From assembly GCF_900116645.1 (NCBI RefSeq), contig NZ_FPBO01000035.1, positions 1-64,000 on the forward strand: a stretch of DNA of 64,000 nt, in the 5' to 3' direction. Below the pieces are notes generated by a model. That model was not told the DNA's origin and ran no database searches. It was given only the letters and a program-made list of their open reading frames with translations. Every line of letters starts with the position of its first letter. The first letter of the stretch is position 1. Both the position numbers and the translations under genes were made by a program. Below are positions 1 through 7,450 of this stretch, piece by piece. The DNA comes from Pseudoduganella namucuonensis. Its GTDB lineage: Bacteria; Pseudomonadota; Gammaproteobacteria; Burkholderiales; Burkholderiaceae_D.

Positions 1-314
1 GGACCTGCAAGTACCGTCCAGACTACCCGAGCAAACCATTCGGAGGCTTGGAGGAAGCGCGGGCGTGGACACTGAAATTCGTGCGCTGGTACAACCAGGA
101 GCACAAGCACAGCGGACTGAAGTTTGTGACGCCGGCGCAGCGTCACACTGGCCAGGATGCGGCCATTCTGGCGCGCCGCGAGCAGGTCTATCGTGACGCC
201 AAGAACCGCAATCCTCAGCGCTGGTCGCAGGACACGAGGAATTGGAAACTGGAAGATCAGGTCTGGTTGAATCCGGAACGGATTCGGCCAGAAGAACTAC
301 AGCAAGCAGCTTGA
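1..314 (+). CDS. IS3-family transposase OrfB, C-terminal fragment
   Basis: An open frame runs in from the left edge (first full codon at 3) and stops at 312-314, giving about 103 residues. The segment FVRWYNQEHKHSGLKFVTPA is the typical end of the rve/DDE integrase domain of IS3 transposases (the WYN...HSGL...TPAQRH block), followed by a basic tail. The upstream D and D residues of the DDE triad are outside the window. There is no internal start with a ribosome site, so this is a 3' fragment cut by the window rather than a small gene. Whether the full element is intact cannot be told from here. Confidence 0.8.
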   Translation, partial: TCKYRPDYPSKPFGGLEEARAWTLKFVRWYNQEHKHSGLKFVTPAQRHTGQDAAILARREQVYRDAKNRNPQRWSQDTRNWKLEDQVWLNPERIRPEELQQAA

Positions 315-345
315 GATGACACGACAACTACGTTGACAAACGCCG
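1..345 (+). mobile_element. Right end of an IS3-family insertion sequence (cut by window edge)
   Basis: The first 314 bases encode the C-terminal part of an IS3-type transposase, and the short AT-richer stretch after the stop would hold the terminal inverted repeat. The left part of the element is outside the window, so the exact right end (taken here as about 345) and any target duplication cannot be fixed. Confidence 0.6.
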
Positions 346-522
346 GGTTGGGCTTTCGAACTTAACCAAAACGATGAAGAGCTTTTAGCGTTTTTAGTCG
401 GGTAAGGCGAAGGCAAGGTCGAATAGATTACCGGGGACCCTTCGAAGCAACTGCTAAACTCGTCAAAACGGCCCAGTTTGCGCGTGCTGGCGCCGATTTA
501 GATCCCCTCAGTCCGAGGGAGA

Positions 523-535
523 CGTGCGGGATTCG
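523..535 (+). repeat. 13-bp direct copy of the tRNA-Lys 3' region (candidate att remnant)
   Basis: The 13 bases CGTGCGGGATTCG here are identical, in the same orientation, to 1208-1220 inside tRNA-Lys (T-arm and acceptor 3' strand). The two copies flank the orphan gene at 576-1100. Duplications of a tRNA 3' end are typical of integrase att sites, but 13 bp is short and there is no integrase gene in view. The rest of 315-575 shows no gene. Confidence 0.35.
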
Positions 536-575
536 CCAGGCTTCATGCGCACGCTTGCGGCGCGGTAGTTGTGGA

Positions 576-1100
576 CTATGTCGCATGGAGTTCAGCCAGA
601 ACCCGCACGATCCAGATAATGACGCCTAGAACCGCGATCCCGTTGCGCATGCGCTTGATGTATCCAGACTTTTTCGAGGAAAGTAGATGCCGCCCATATT
701 CGCTTGAATCCTGCGGCATGGTGCGGGCGCTCCAGACGCCTTCGATTATGGAGATGATCCGGAACTCGCGTTCCCACAACTGTCGTTGGCTGTCGCAGAT
801 TACATTCCAGAATATGAGCAGCAGCGACGAGCCAACAGCTGCGGAGATCAAGGCGGCCTTGTGTAGATCGCCATCGTCGTTTCGAAACGGTAGGACGAGG
901 CCACCAAGCGCAACCGGAAGCAAGATTGCGGTGATGGACCAGATCAGTCCATTGTAATGCCGAGCCCACTCATGCCGCTGCGTGTATAAAAGACGCAGTT
1001 CCTCGGCCCTGGGTCCGTGTGGCCTGGCCGGATCCGCCATCGCCTCCAAGGCTTCGGCAAGTTGCTGCAGCTCGCTGGATTCTGTCGAATTCGATGGCAT
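576..1100 (-). CDS. Orphan small membrane protein, function unknown
   Basis: This is a 174-residue protein beginning MPSNSTESSELQQ. It has a soluble N-terminal helix region of about 55 residues, hydrophobic segments near residues 57-72 and 88-102, a charged linker, and a third hydrophobic segment near the C-terminus. I do not recognise the family; the short helical layout resembles small SLATT-like membrane proteins, but that is only an impression. ATG at 1100 is preferred; an upstream TTG at 1178 would start inside the tRNA-Lys terminator. It lies between an IS end and tRNA-Lys and its codon use looks less GC-biased than the housekeeping genes to the right, which fits acquired DNA. The ribosome site is weak. 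Confidence 0.55.
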   Translation of the reverse strand: MPSNSTESSELQQLAEALEAMADPARPHGPRAEELRLLYTQRHEWARHYNGLIWSITAILLPVALGGLVLPFRNDDGDLHKAALISAAVGSSLLLIFWNVICDSQRQLWEREFRIISIIEGVWSARTMPQDSSEYGRHLLSSKKSGYIKRMRNGIAVLGVIIWIVRVLAELHAT

Positions 1101-1148
1101 GTGCTGTCTTTCGCAAATTTGTTTGGAGGGAGGCAATTCCCGCGGGCG

Positions 1149-1182
1149 AAAAAAAAGGCTGCAAGCGTTAGCGTGCAACCTT
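1149..1182 (-). terminator. Rho-independent terminator of tRNA-Lys
   Basis: On the minus strand a 12-bp stem (AAGGTTGCACGC / GCTTGCAGCCTT, one mismatch and one G-T pair, 4-nt loop) is followed by a run of eight T. It lies 17 bases after the tRNA 3' end, the right place to end that transcript. Confidence 0.8.
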
Positions 1183-1199
1183 CTTTTTACTGATATTCG

Positions 1200-1275
1200 T
1201 GGTAGGCCGTGCGGGATTCGAACCTGCGACCAACGGATTAAAAGTCCGCTGCTCTACCAGCTGAGCTAACGACCC
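1200..1275 (-). tRNA. tRNA-Lys (anticodon TTT)
   Basis: The minus strand folds as a 76-nt tRNA with the 3' CCA encoded (1202-1200). The D-arm TAGCTCAGCTGG, the anticodon loop CTTTTAA (anticodon TTT) and the T-arm GGTTCGAATCC are all present. The acceptor stem GGGTCGT/ACGGCCT pairs with two G-T wobbles. Its 3' end faces the IS/orphan-gene side of the window, the side on which a tRNA-integrating element would lie. Confidence 0.97.
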
Positions 1276-1287
1276 GAAAGAGGCCGT

Positions 1288-1316
1288 ATTATATACAGCC
1301 TCCCCGGGCCACGCAA
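1288..1316 (-). promoter_or_regulatory. Sigma-70 promoter of tRNA-Lys
   Basis: On the minus strand TTGCGT (complement of 1311-1316) and a perfect TATAAT (complement of 1288-1293) are 17 bp apart. Transcription would begin a few bases before the tRNA 5' end at 1275. A GC-rich discriminator follows, as is usual for stable RNA genes. Confidence 0.7.
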
Positions 1317-1339
1317 GGCTCTTTTTCCAAGGCGGAGCG

Positions 1340-3109
1340 CTACACCAGCGCCGCCGTCACCTTCAGCACTTCCTCGGCGCTGGTCACGCCCTCGATGATC
1401 TTGTGGGCGCCGGCGATGCGCAGCGGCTTCATGCCGTCGGCGATGCTCTGGCGCCGCAGCGCGGCGATGTCGGTCTCCTCCTGCACCTGCTGGCTGAACG
1501 CCTCCGTCACCGTCAGCAGCTCATAGATGCCGGTGCGGCCACGGTAGCCGGTCTGGCGGCATTCGGGGCAGCCCACCGGGCGGTAGATGCTGGCCGGCTT
1601 GGGCAGCGCCCAGTTGCCGACCAGGCCCCGCCACACGTCGTCGGCGATTTCACCGTCGGGCGATTTGCAGTCCGGGCACAGCGTGCGCACCAGGCGCTGC
1701 GCCATGATGCCGATCAAGGTCGCCTCCAGCAGGTAGTGCGGCACGCCCAGCTCCAGCAGGCGCATCACGGCCGACGGCGCGTCGTTGGTGTGCAAGGTGG
1801 ACAGCACCAGGTGGCCCGTCAGCGCGGCCTGGATCGCCATCTCGGCCGTGGCCAGGTCGCGGATCTCGCCGACCATGATGATGTCCGGGTCTTGCCGCAT
1901 CAGCGCGCGCACGCCGTCGGCGAAGGACAGGTCGATGCCGGGCTGCACCTGCATCTGGTTGAACGAGGCCTCCACCATCTCGATCGGGTCCTCCACCGTG
2001 CACACGTTCACCTCCGAGGTGGCCAGCGCCTTCAGGGTGGTGTACAGGGTGGTGGTCTTGCCCGAGCCGGTGGGGCCGGTGACCAGGATGATGCCGTGCG
2101 GGCGGTTGGTCAGCGCGTCCCAGCGCGCGGCGTCGTCGTCGGGGAAGCCCAGTTCGGGCAGGGTCTTGACCACCACCTCGGGGTCGAAGATGCGCATCAC
2201 CAGCTTTTCGCCGAAGGCGGTGGGCAGGGTGGACAGGCGCAGCTCGATCTCCTGGCCGCCGGCGGTGCGGGTCTTGATGCGGCCGTCCTGCGGGCGGCGC
2301 TTTTCGATCACGTCCATGCGGCCCAGCAGCTTGATGCGCGCGGTCATCGCGATCATCACCACCGCCGGCACCTGGTAGACCTGGTGCAGCACGCCGTCGA
2401 TGCGGAAGCGTATCGTGCCCATGTCGCGCTTGGGCTCCAGGTGGATGTCCGAGGCGCGCTGCTCGAAGGCGTACTGCCACAGCCAGTCGACGATGTTGAT
2501 CACGTGCTGGTCGTTGGCGTCGACCTGGCGGTTGCTCTTGCCCAGTTCGACCAGCTGCTCGAAGTTGCTGCGCATGGCCAGGTCCTGCGCGTTGGACTTG
2601 TTGGCCTTCTTGATGGACTTGGCCAGGCTGAAGAACTGCGAGGTGTATTGCGCGATGTCGAGCGGGTTGGCGATCACGCGGCGGATGGCGCGGCGCGAGA
2701 TCTTCGCGATCTCCGCCTCCCATTCCAGCGCGAACGGGTCGGCGGTGGCCACCACCAGCGTGTCCATGGTCAGCTCCACCGGCAGGATGTTGAAGCGCGC
2801 CGCGTAGCTGGCCGACATCACGTCGGCCACCCGGGTGAAGTCGATCTTCAGCGGGTCGATGCGGTAGAAGGGCAGCTTGGCGTGGCCGGCCAGCCATTCG
2901 GTCAGGGCGTCCAAGGTCAGGTGCTTGTGCGGCGGCAGCGCCGACACCAGCTTGCAGTGCGCCACCGCGCACAGCGGATGCATGGAGCCGACCGTGTTCT
3001 TGAGGATGCCCTGGGCCTGGGCGAAGTTGGCCTTGACGTTGGCCTTCTCGACCATGCCGTCCGCCAGCAGCCAGGTGAAGATTTGTTGCAGGTCGAGTGC
3101 TTTGTTCAT
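1340..3109 (-). CDS. GspE/PulE-type secretion or pilus assembly ATPase
   Basis: This 589-residue protein is a hexameric traffic ATPase of the GspE/PulE/PilB family, which powers type II secretion or type IV pilus assembly at the cytoplasmic face of the inner membrane. An N-terminal MshE/GspE-type domain spans about residues 55-150. The ATPase core follows, with Walker A GPTGSGKTT at 345-353, Walker B IIMVGEIRD at 411-418 and the His-box TGHLVLSTLHTND. The zinc-binding cysteine pairs are C478/C481 and C514/C517. No gspF, pseudopilin or secretin gene adjoins it; the next gene upstream is a spermidine-synthase-like gene 21 bases away. Its partner system must be elsewhere, so I give no symbol. 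Confidence 0.88.
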   Translation of the reverse strand: MNKALDLQQIFTWLLADGMVEKANVKANFAQAQGILKNTVGSMHPLCAVAHCKLVSALPPHKHLTLDALTEWLAGHAKLPFYRIDPLKIDFTRVADVMSASYAARFNILPVELTMDTLVVATADPFALEWEAEIAKISRRAIRRVIANPLDIAQYTSQFFSLAKSIKKANKSNAQDLAMRSNFEQLVELGKSNRQVDANDQHVINIVDWLWQYAFEQRASDIHLEPKRDMGTIRFRIDGVLHQVYQVPAVVMIAMTARIKLLGRMDVIEKRRPQDGRIKTRTAGGQEIELRLSTLPTAFGEKLVMRIFDPEVVVKTLPELGFPDDDAARWDALTNRPHGIILVTGPTGSGKTTTLYTTLKALATSEVNVCTVEDPIEMVEASFNQMQVQPGIDLSFADGVRALMRQDPDIIMVGEIRDLATAEMAIQAALTGHLVLSTLHTNDAPSAVMRLLELGVPHYLLEATLIGIMAQRLVRTLCPDCKSPDGEIADDVWRGLVGNWALPKPASIYRPVGCPECRQTGYRGRTGIYELLTVTEAFSQQVQEETDIAALRRQSIADGMKPLRIAGAHKIIEGVTSAEEVLKVTAALV

Positions 3110-3130
3110 CTGGCTGGTTTCTGTGGTTGC

Positions 3131-3970
3131 TCAGGCTTGCTGTTGTTGGACGCCCTGTTGGATCCCCTTCACCCAGGATTTCGCGGGCAGCTTGGTCTCG
3201 GCCACGATGTGCGTGGCGCGCGCCTTCAGCGCTTCCAGGTCCAGCGCGCGGGCGCGCTTGAAGGCGATCGCCACCACGTTACCATCGTGCACCTGGGGCA
3301 GGCAAATCACCTGGTCAAACGCGAACTTCATCGCCTTCTGGTTCTTGGCGTAGCTCGGGTGGTCGCCGAACAGGTTCACGGTCATCACGCCTTCGTCGTT
3401 CAGGCAGGCGGCGCAGGCCTGGTAGAACTCCGGCGTGTCGAGCACGGGGCCGCGCGCGGTGGCGTCGTACAGGTCCACCTGCAGCGCGTCGAGCGCGCCG
3501 TGGTTGCCCCTGTCGTTGACGAAGTCCAGCGCGTCCATCTCCAGCACGTGCAGGCGCTGGTCGTTCGGCGGCAGCTTGAACATCGATTCGCAGATCGCGA
3601 CGACGGACGGATTCAGTTCCACCGCCGTGACCTCGGCCTGCGGAAACTGTTTATAACAAAACTTGGTCAGCGCCGCCGTGCCCAGGCCCAGCTGGGCGAT
3701 GCGGCGCGGCTGTTCCACCCACAGCATCCACGCCATCATCTGCTGCGCGTACTCCAGTTCCGGCCAGTCCGGCTTGCGGATGCGCATGGCGCCCTGCACC
3801 CACTCGGTGCCGAAATGCAGGTAGCGCACGCCGTCCTGTTCGGACAAGGTCACGGGCGCGTACTTCGGCTTGCGCGGCGCGGCCTTGCGCGGCTCGGCGC
3901 CCGGTTTGGGCTTGCTGGCGGCCGGGCGCGAGGATTCTTCTTTTTCGATGGATTTACGTTTGATGAGCAT
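3131..3970 (-). CDS. Spermidine-synthase-like SAM-binding protein
   Basis: The protein has about 279 residues from ATG 3970 (a TTG at 3979 would add three). A basic, Pro/Lys-rich N-terminal tail of about 40 residues precedes a Rossmann-type fold. The SAM/dcSAM loop reads IAQLGLGTAALTKF and is followed by VTAVELNPSVVAICE, the layout of spermidine synthase SpeE and its non-polyamine relatives. An acidic DALDFVND segment follows. Many bacterial members of this group are called fused MFS/spermidine synthase or class I methyltransferase and do not make polyamines; substrate cannot be told here. It is 21 bases upstream of the GspE-like gene on the same strand and probably co-transcribed. No clear ribosome site is seen for either start. 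Confidence 0.75.
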   Translation of the reverse strand: MLIKRKSIEKEESSRPAASKPKPGAEPRKAAPRKPKYAPVTLSEQDGVRYLHFGTEWVQGAMRIRKPDWPELEYAQQMMAWMLWVEQPRRIAQLGLGTAALTKFCYKQFPQAEVTAVELNPSVVAICESMFKLPPNDQRLHVLEMDALDFVNDRGNHGALDALQVDLYDATARGPVLDTPEFYQACAACLNDEGVMTVNLFGDHPSYAKNQKAMKFAFDQVICLPQVHDGNVVAIAFKRARALDLEALKARATHIVAETKLPAKSWVKGIQQGVQQQQA

Positions 3971-4019
3971 GGGAGGCAATCAGAGGTGGTCCGCGCATTA
4001 TCGCAAAGTGTCCGCAAAC

Positions 4020-4077
4020 CAAAAAGGGGTCAGGTTCGATATTCCCCGATGGGAATATCGAACCTGACCCCTTTTTG
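4020..4077. repeat. Perfect 27-bp inverted repeat (REP-like GGGGTCAGGTTCGA palindrome)
   Basis: Arms 4020-4046 and 4051-4077 are exact reverse complements with a 4-nt CGAT loop. The arm runs from an A-tract through GGGGTCAGGTTCGATATT to CCC. The A and T tracts at its ends mean it could also act as a bidirectional terminator between the genes on either side. The GGGGTCAGG core recalls repetitive palindromes linked to RAYT (Y1) transposases, and related cores occur at 21048, 37924 and 56349. Confidence 0.85.
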
Positions 4078-4092
4078 AGCGCGGGAAAGGAT

Positions 4093-4602
4093 TTAGTTGA
4101 CGATCGGGTCGACCGAGACGCGCAGGCGAATGCGCTGGCCCGGGTCGTACGGCAGCACGCTGGTGTAGTTGCGGCCGCGGTAGTCGTAGGTCACCTCGTA
4201 GCCGTTGGTGCGCGATTCCCAATGGTCCACGGTGCGGCATTGCTTGACGGCCTGCTCGGTCACGCCGCCGGGCTGGGCGTTCTGGTTGTCGACGCGGTCG
4301 CCGACCACGGCGCCGGCGATGGCGCCGGCCGCGGTGGCGGCGGTGCGGCCGCTGCCGCCGCCGATCTGGTTGCCCAGCAGGGCGCCGGCGATGCCGCCGA
4401 CGATGGAGCCGCCCGCGCTACGCTGCGCCGGCTGCTGCACTTGCACGTACTCGGTGCGGCATTCCTGGCGCGGGCGGTTGACTTGCTCGACTTGCGGCTG
4501 CACGCGCACCACGCGGCCGTAGTCCTCGAAATCGGCCGCTTGAGCCATGGAAACGGAACCCAGGCACAGGGCCGTCGCGATCAGTTTGGCTTGCAGGTTC
4601 AT
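4093..4602 (-). CDS. Glycine-zipper 2TM-domain outer-membrane-type protein
   Basis: This 169-residue exported protein has a signal peptide (residues 1-22, cut near AQA-A). Two glycine-zipper helices follow at about 66-82 (GGSIVGGIAGALLGNQIGGG) and 88-102 (AAGAIAGAVVGDRV), and the C-terminal domain is beta-rich. This is the Rickettsia 17-kDa surface antigen/glycine-zipper 2TM family, found in the outer membrane or periplasm and of uncertain function. Two cysteines (C48 and C122) could form a disulfide. It has no lipobox. The gene stands alone, with the REP-like palindrome directly after its stop. Confidence 0.85.
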   Translation of the reverse strand: MNLQAKLIATALCLGSVSMAQAADFEDYGRVVRVQPQVEQVNRPRQECRTEYVQVQQPAQRSAGGSIVGGIAGALLGNQIGGGSGRTAATAAGAIAGAVVGDRVDNQNAQPGGVTEQAVKQCRTVDHWESRTNGYEVTYDYRGRNYTSVLPYDPGQRIRLRVSVDPIVN

Positions 4603-4952
4603 TTTTGTACCTCTTGTATGTTTGGTGTGACGGGCGGGGCAATCCGCTATTCAATGGGAATTGCGTAGGAGTATGGTAATCCCGCCGGGGGACGGTGGGT
4701 GTTAGGGATGGCAACAATTTGTAACAACGCGTTCCCGATCCGCACAACCATTCCTATGATGCGCCTCAAAACCTCGAGGAAATGTTCTATTTCTAACAAA
4801 ACTTGCGATCCGCATCACATTCGTGTTGATTCGCAGGATACAACACGTTACCCTAACAACCGTATGGGAACATATTGACAGAGAGAAACGCGACTCGCCG
4901 GCGCATTGACCCGCCTAGTAAACCGTACATAACAGGTCGATTTGAGGGAAAA
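4603..4952. promoter_or_regulatory. Divergent intergenic region with a candidate promoter for the barstar-like gene
   Basis: This 350-bp AT-richer gap separates two divergent genes. On the plus strand TTGACC (4906-4911) and ATAACA (4929-4934) are 17 bp apart and would start transcription about 10 bases before the ribosome site GAGGG (4944-4948). I see no strong -10 for the minus-strand gene and no RNA gene or ORF of its own. Confidence 0.4.
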
Positions 4953-5351
4953 ATGAGTTTGTTGATAACTGTGCCGCCCAACCTTGTCCAATCCATCCGC
5001 GCATTTCGGGTCATCGAGTTGCAAGACGAGGCAGCCCGTCTCGGGCAGCACTTTTTATACGCTCATTGCAACGCCGGCCTGACCAAGCAGCAGGTGCTGG
5101 GCATCATCGCCGAATCGTTCCTGTTCCCCAAACCCTGCGGCAAGAACTTCGAGGCGCTGCGCGTGTGCCTGACCGACACCATGGCCAAGGCGGGCGAGCA
5201 GACCGGCTTCCTGATCGTGCTGGAGCAGTTGCCCAACACGCAGAAATTCGACCGCGAGGCGCGCGAGACCCTGCTCGACGTGTTCCGCGACGCGGCCGAC
5301 TACTGGGCCGAGAAAAAAGTCCCGTTCCGCGTGTTTTACTCCTTCGAATAG
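4953..5351 (+). CDS. Barstar-family protein
   Basis: The 132-residue product matches the barstar (barnase inhibitor) fold: FLYAHCNAGLTKQQVLGIIA, then PKPCGKNFEALRVCLTD corresponding to the YYGENLDALWDCLT core of barstar, then ETLLDVFRDAADYW and a final strand FRVFYSF. Barstar blocks barnase-type ribonucleases in the cytoplasm. The ATG at 4953 is chosen because GAGGG lies just before it; the longer reading frame from 4875 has no ribosome site. The N-terminal 30 residues exceed classic barstar (about 90 residues). No barnase-like RNase gene is adjacent, so the partner is unknown and the protein may have another job. Confidence 0.75.
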   Translation: MSLLITVPPNLVQSIRAFRVIELQDEAARLGQHFLYAHCNAGLTKQQVLGIIAESFLFPKPCGKNFEALRVCLTDTMAKAGEQTGFLIVLEQLPNTQKFDREARETLLDVFRDAADYWAEKKVPFRVFYSFE

Positions 5352-5466
5352 TCCTTCAAGCCGGCTGTCAGGCCGTCCTTGTGCCAACGCTGCGCCGATG
5401 CTGCGCCGCAGCATCCCAAGTTCCATTTCTTGGTCCGCCCCGCGTGAACGGGTACAATGCCGGCTT

Positions 5467-6084
5467 ATGAAAAATATCGTCATCCTCATTTCCGGTCGCG
5501 GCAGCAACATGGAAACGGTGGTCCGTGCGGCGCAAGCCGAGCAGTGGCCCGCCCGCATCGCTGCCGTCATCAGCAACCGTCCCGACGCGCTCGGCCTGGC
5601 TTTCGCCGACGAGCACGGCATCCCGACCGCCGTCGTCGCCAACAAGGAATACCCGACGCGCGAGGCCTTCGACGCCGCCCTGCGGGACGTGATCGACGGC
5701 TACCGGCCCGACCTGGTGGTGCTGGCCGGCTTCATGCGCATCCTCACGCCCGCTTTCGTCGCGCATTACGAGGGCCGCCTGCTGAACATCCACCCCTCGC
5801 TGCTGCCCCATTTCCCGGGCTTGCACACGCACGAGCAGGCGCTGGCCTCCGGCATGAAGGAACACGGCGCGACGGTGCATTTCGTTACCGCCGAACTCGA
5901 TCACGGCCCCATGGTGGACCAGGCCTCCGTGCCCGTGCTGCCGGGGGATACCGCCGCCACGCTGGCGGCGCGCGTGCTGGTTCAAGAGCATGAGCTCTAT
6001 CCGCGCGCGATACGCTGGTTCATCGAAGACAGGCTGACCATCGAGCACGGCAAGGTCCACGTGGACCACTCAACAAAACATTAA
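5467..6084 (+). CDS. purN: Phosphoribosylglycinamide formyltransferase
   Basis: PurN (205 aa) transfers the formyl group of 10-formyl-THF to GAR in the third step of de novo purine synthesis. The GRGSN phosphate loop is at 10-14, and the catalytic residues are N107 and H109 (in NIHPSLLPHFPG) and D145 (in ELDHGPM), matching E. coli N106/H108/D144. The start is ATG 5467, and the length is as expected. The next gene begins 12 bases after the stop, so purN and the RNA methyltransferase are probably one transcript, an arrangement I recall in other betaproteobacteria. Confidence 0.97.
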   Translation: MKNIVILISGRGSNMETVVRAAQAEQWPARIAAVISNRPDALGLAFADEHGIPTAVVANKEYPTREAFDAALRDVIDGYRPDLVVLAGFMRILTPAFVAHYEGRLLNIHPSLLPHFPGLHTHEQALASGMKEHGATVHFVTAELDHGPMVDQASVPVLPGDTAATLAARVLVQEHELYPRAIRWFIEDRLTIEHGKVHVDHSTKH

Positions 6085-6096
6085 CCAAGGATTTCC

Positions 6097-7401
6097 ATGA
6101 GATTGCCACCCGCGATACTCGCGAACACTGAAGAAGTGTTGCGCGAGATTTTGCGCTTTACCGCGCCGGCCGATACCACCCTGTCGCGCTATTTCAAAGA
6201 CCATCCGCGCCTGGGCGGCCGCGAGCGCGGCGCCATCGCCGAGGGCATATACAACGTGCTGCGCAACCGCGCCTTCTTCACCGACCAGGCCGAGGCCGGC
6301 GCCGGCGGCGCCATGCGCCGCTTGTCCCTGCTGGGCCTGGCCGACGCGGTCGGCGTCGACTCGCTGGGCGGGTTGACGGAGGAGGAGACCGAGTGGCTGC
6401 ACCGCGTGCTGCTGATCGACCGCAAGCTGATGCACAAGTCGATGCGCTCGAACATGCCGAAATGGCTGTTCGAGAAGCTGGTGGCCCAGTTCGGCGAGGA
6501 CGAGGCGCTGGCGCTGGCCGACGCGCTGAACACCCCGGCCCCGCTGGACCTGCGCGTCAATTCCATGAAGGCCAGCCGCGAGGACGTGATCGCCGAACTG
6601 GCGCAGGCGCCGATCGCCGCCGACCCGACCCCGTATGCGCCGCTGGGCCTGCGCGTGCACCGCAAGCCGCAGCTGCAGAACCTGCCGCTGTTCAAGAGCG
6701 GCGCGATCGAGGTGCAGGACGAGGGCAGCCAGGTGCTGGCCCAGATCCTGGGCGCCAAGCGCGGCGAGATGGTGGTGGACTTCTGCGCCGGCGCCGGCGG
6801 CAAGACGCTGGCGCTGGGCGCGCTGATGCGCAACACCGGCCGCCTGTACGCGTTCGACGTGTCCGAGAAGCGCCTGGCCAAGCTGAAGCCGCGCCTGGCG
6901 CGCTCCGGCCTGTCCAATGTGCACCCGGTGCAGATCGCGCACGAGCGCGACGCCAAGATCAAGCGCCTGGCCGGCAAGATCGACCGCGTGCTGGTGGACG
7001 CGCCGTGCTCGGGCATGGGCACGCTGCGCCGCAATCCGGACGTGAAGTGGCGCCAGCAGGAGGGCGCCATCGCCGAGATGCACGACAAGCAAGTGGCCAT
7101 CCTGGACGGCGCCGCGCGCCTGGTCAAGGGCGGCGGCCGCCTGGTGTACGCCACCTGCAGCTTCCTGAACGAGGAAAACGACGAGGTCGCGGCGCAATTC
7201 CTGGCCAACCATCCGGACTTCGAGCTGGTGCCGATGAGCAAGGTGCTGGCGGAACAGAAGATCGAGTTGGAAATGGGCGACTACCTGAAGATGCTGCCGC
7301 ACAAGCACCAGACCGACGGCTTCTTCGCCGCCGTGTTCGAACGCAAGCCCATGGTCAAGAAAGCCAGGGAAGAGGCGGGCGACACGGATGCCGATGAGTA
7401 A
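6097..7401 (+). CDS. RsmB/NOP-family RNA m5C methyltransferase
   Basis: The 434-residue protein has a helical N-terminal region (about 1-140) and a SAM-dependent Rossmann domain. The SAM loop is DFCAGAGGKT at 228-237. Motif IV DAPCSGMG carries C304, and YATCSFLNEEN carries C354; these are the release and nucleophile cysteines of RNA m5C methyltransferases. The likely substrate is 16S rRNA C967 as for RsmB, but the N-terminus is not a clear NusB domain and the gene sits with purN rather than with fmt/def, so it may be a paralogue with another site; I leave the symbol blank. It ends with a strong terminator. Confidence 0.88.
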   Translation: MRLPPAILANTEEVLREILRFTAPADTTLSRYFKDHPRLGGRERGAIAEGIYNVLRNRAFFTDQAEAGAGGAMRRLSLLGLADAVGVDSLGGLTEEETEWLHRVLLIDRKLMHKSMRSNMPKWLFEKLVAQFGEDEALALADALNTPAPLDLRVNSMKASREDVIAELAQAPIAADPTPYAPLGLRVHRKPQLQNLPLFKSGAIEVQDEGSQVLAQILGAKRGEMVVDFCAGAGGKTLALGALMRNTGRLYAFDVSEKRLAKLKPRLARSGLSNVHPVQIAHERDAKIKRLAGKIDRVLVDAPCSGMGTLRRNPDVKWRQQEGAIAEMHDKQVAILDGAARLVKGGGRLVYATCSFLNEENDEVAAQFLANHPDFELVPMSKVLAEQKIELEMGDYLKMLPHKHQTDGFFAAVFERKPMVKKAREEAGDTDADE

Positions 7402-7412
7402 TTAACATGACG

Positions 7413-7435
7413 GGCCGGCCTTAGCCGGCCTTTTT
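7413..7435 (+). terminator. Rho-independent terminator after the RNA methyltransferase gene
   Basis: A 7-bp GGCCGGC/GCCGGCC stem with a CTTA loop is followed by TTTTT, 11 bases after the stop codon at 7401. Confidence 0.85.
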
Positions 7436-7450
7436 CATTTCTGGACAACG

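Noticed and set aside
1403..4078. Plus-strand open reading frame of about 890 codons opposite the GspE-like and spermidine-synthase-like genes
   Set aside because: It is a mirror of two genuine minus-strand genes in GC-rich DNA. Its product is Ala/His/Arg/Gln-rich with no domains.
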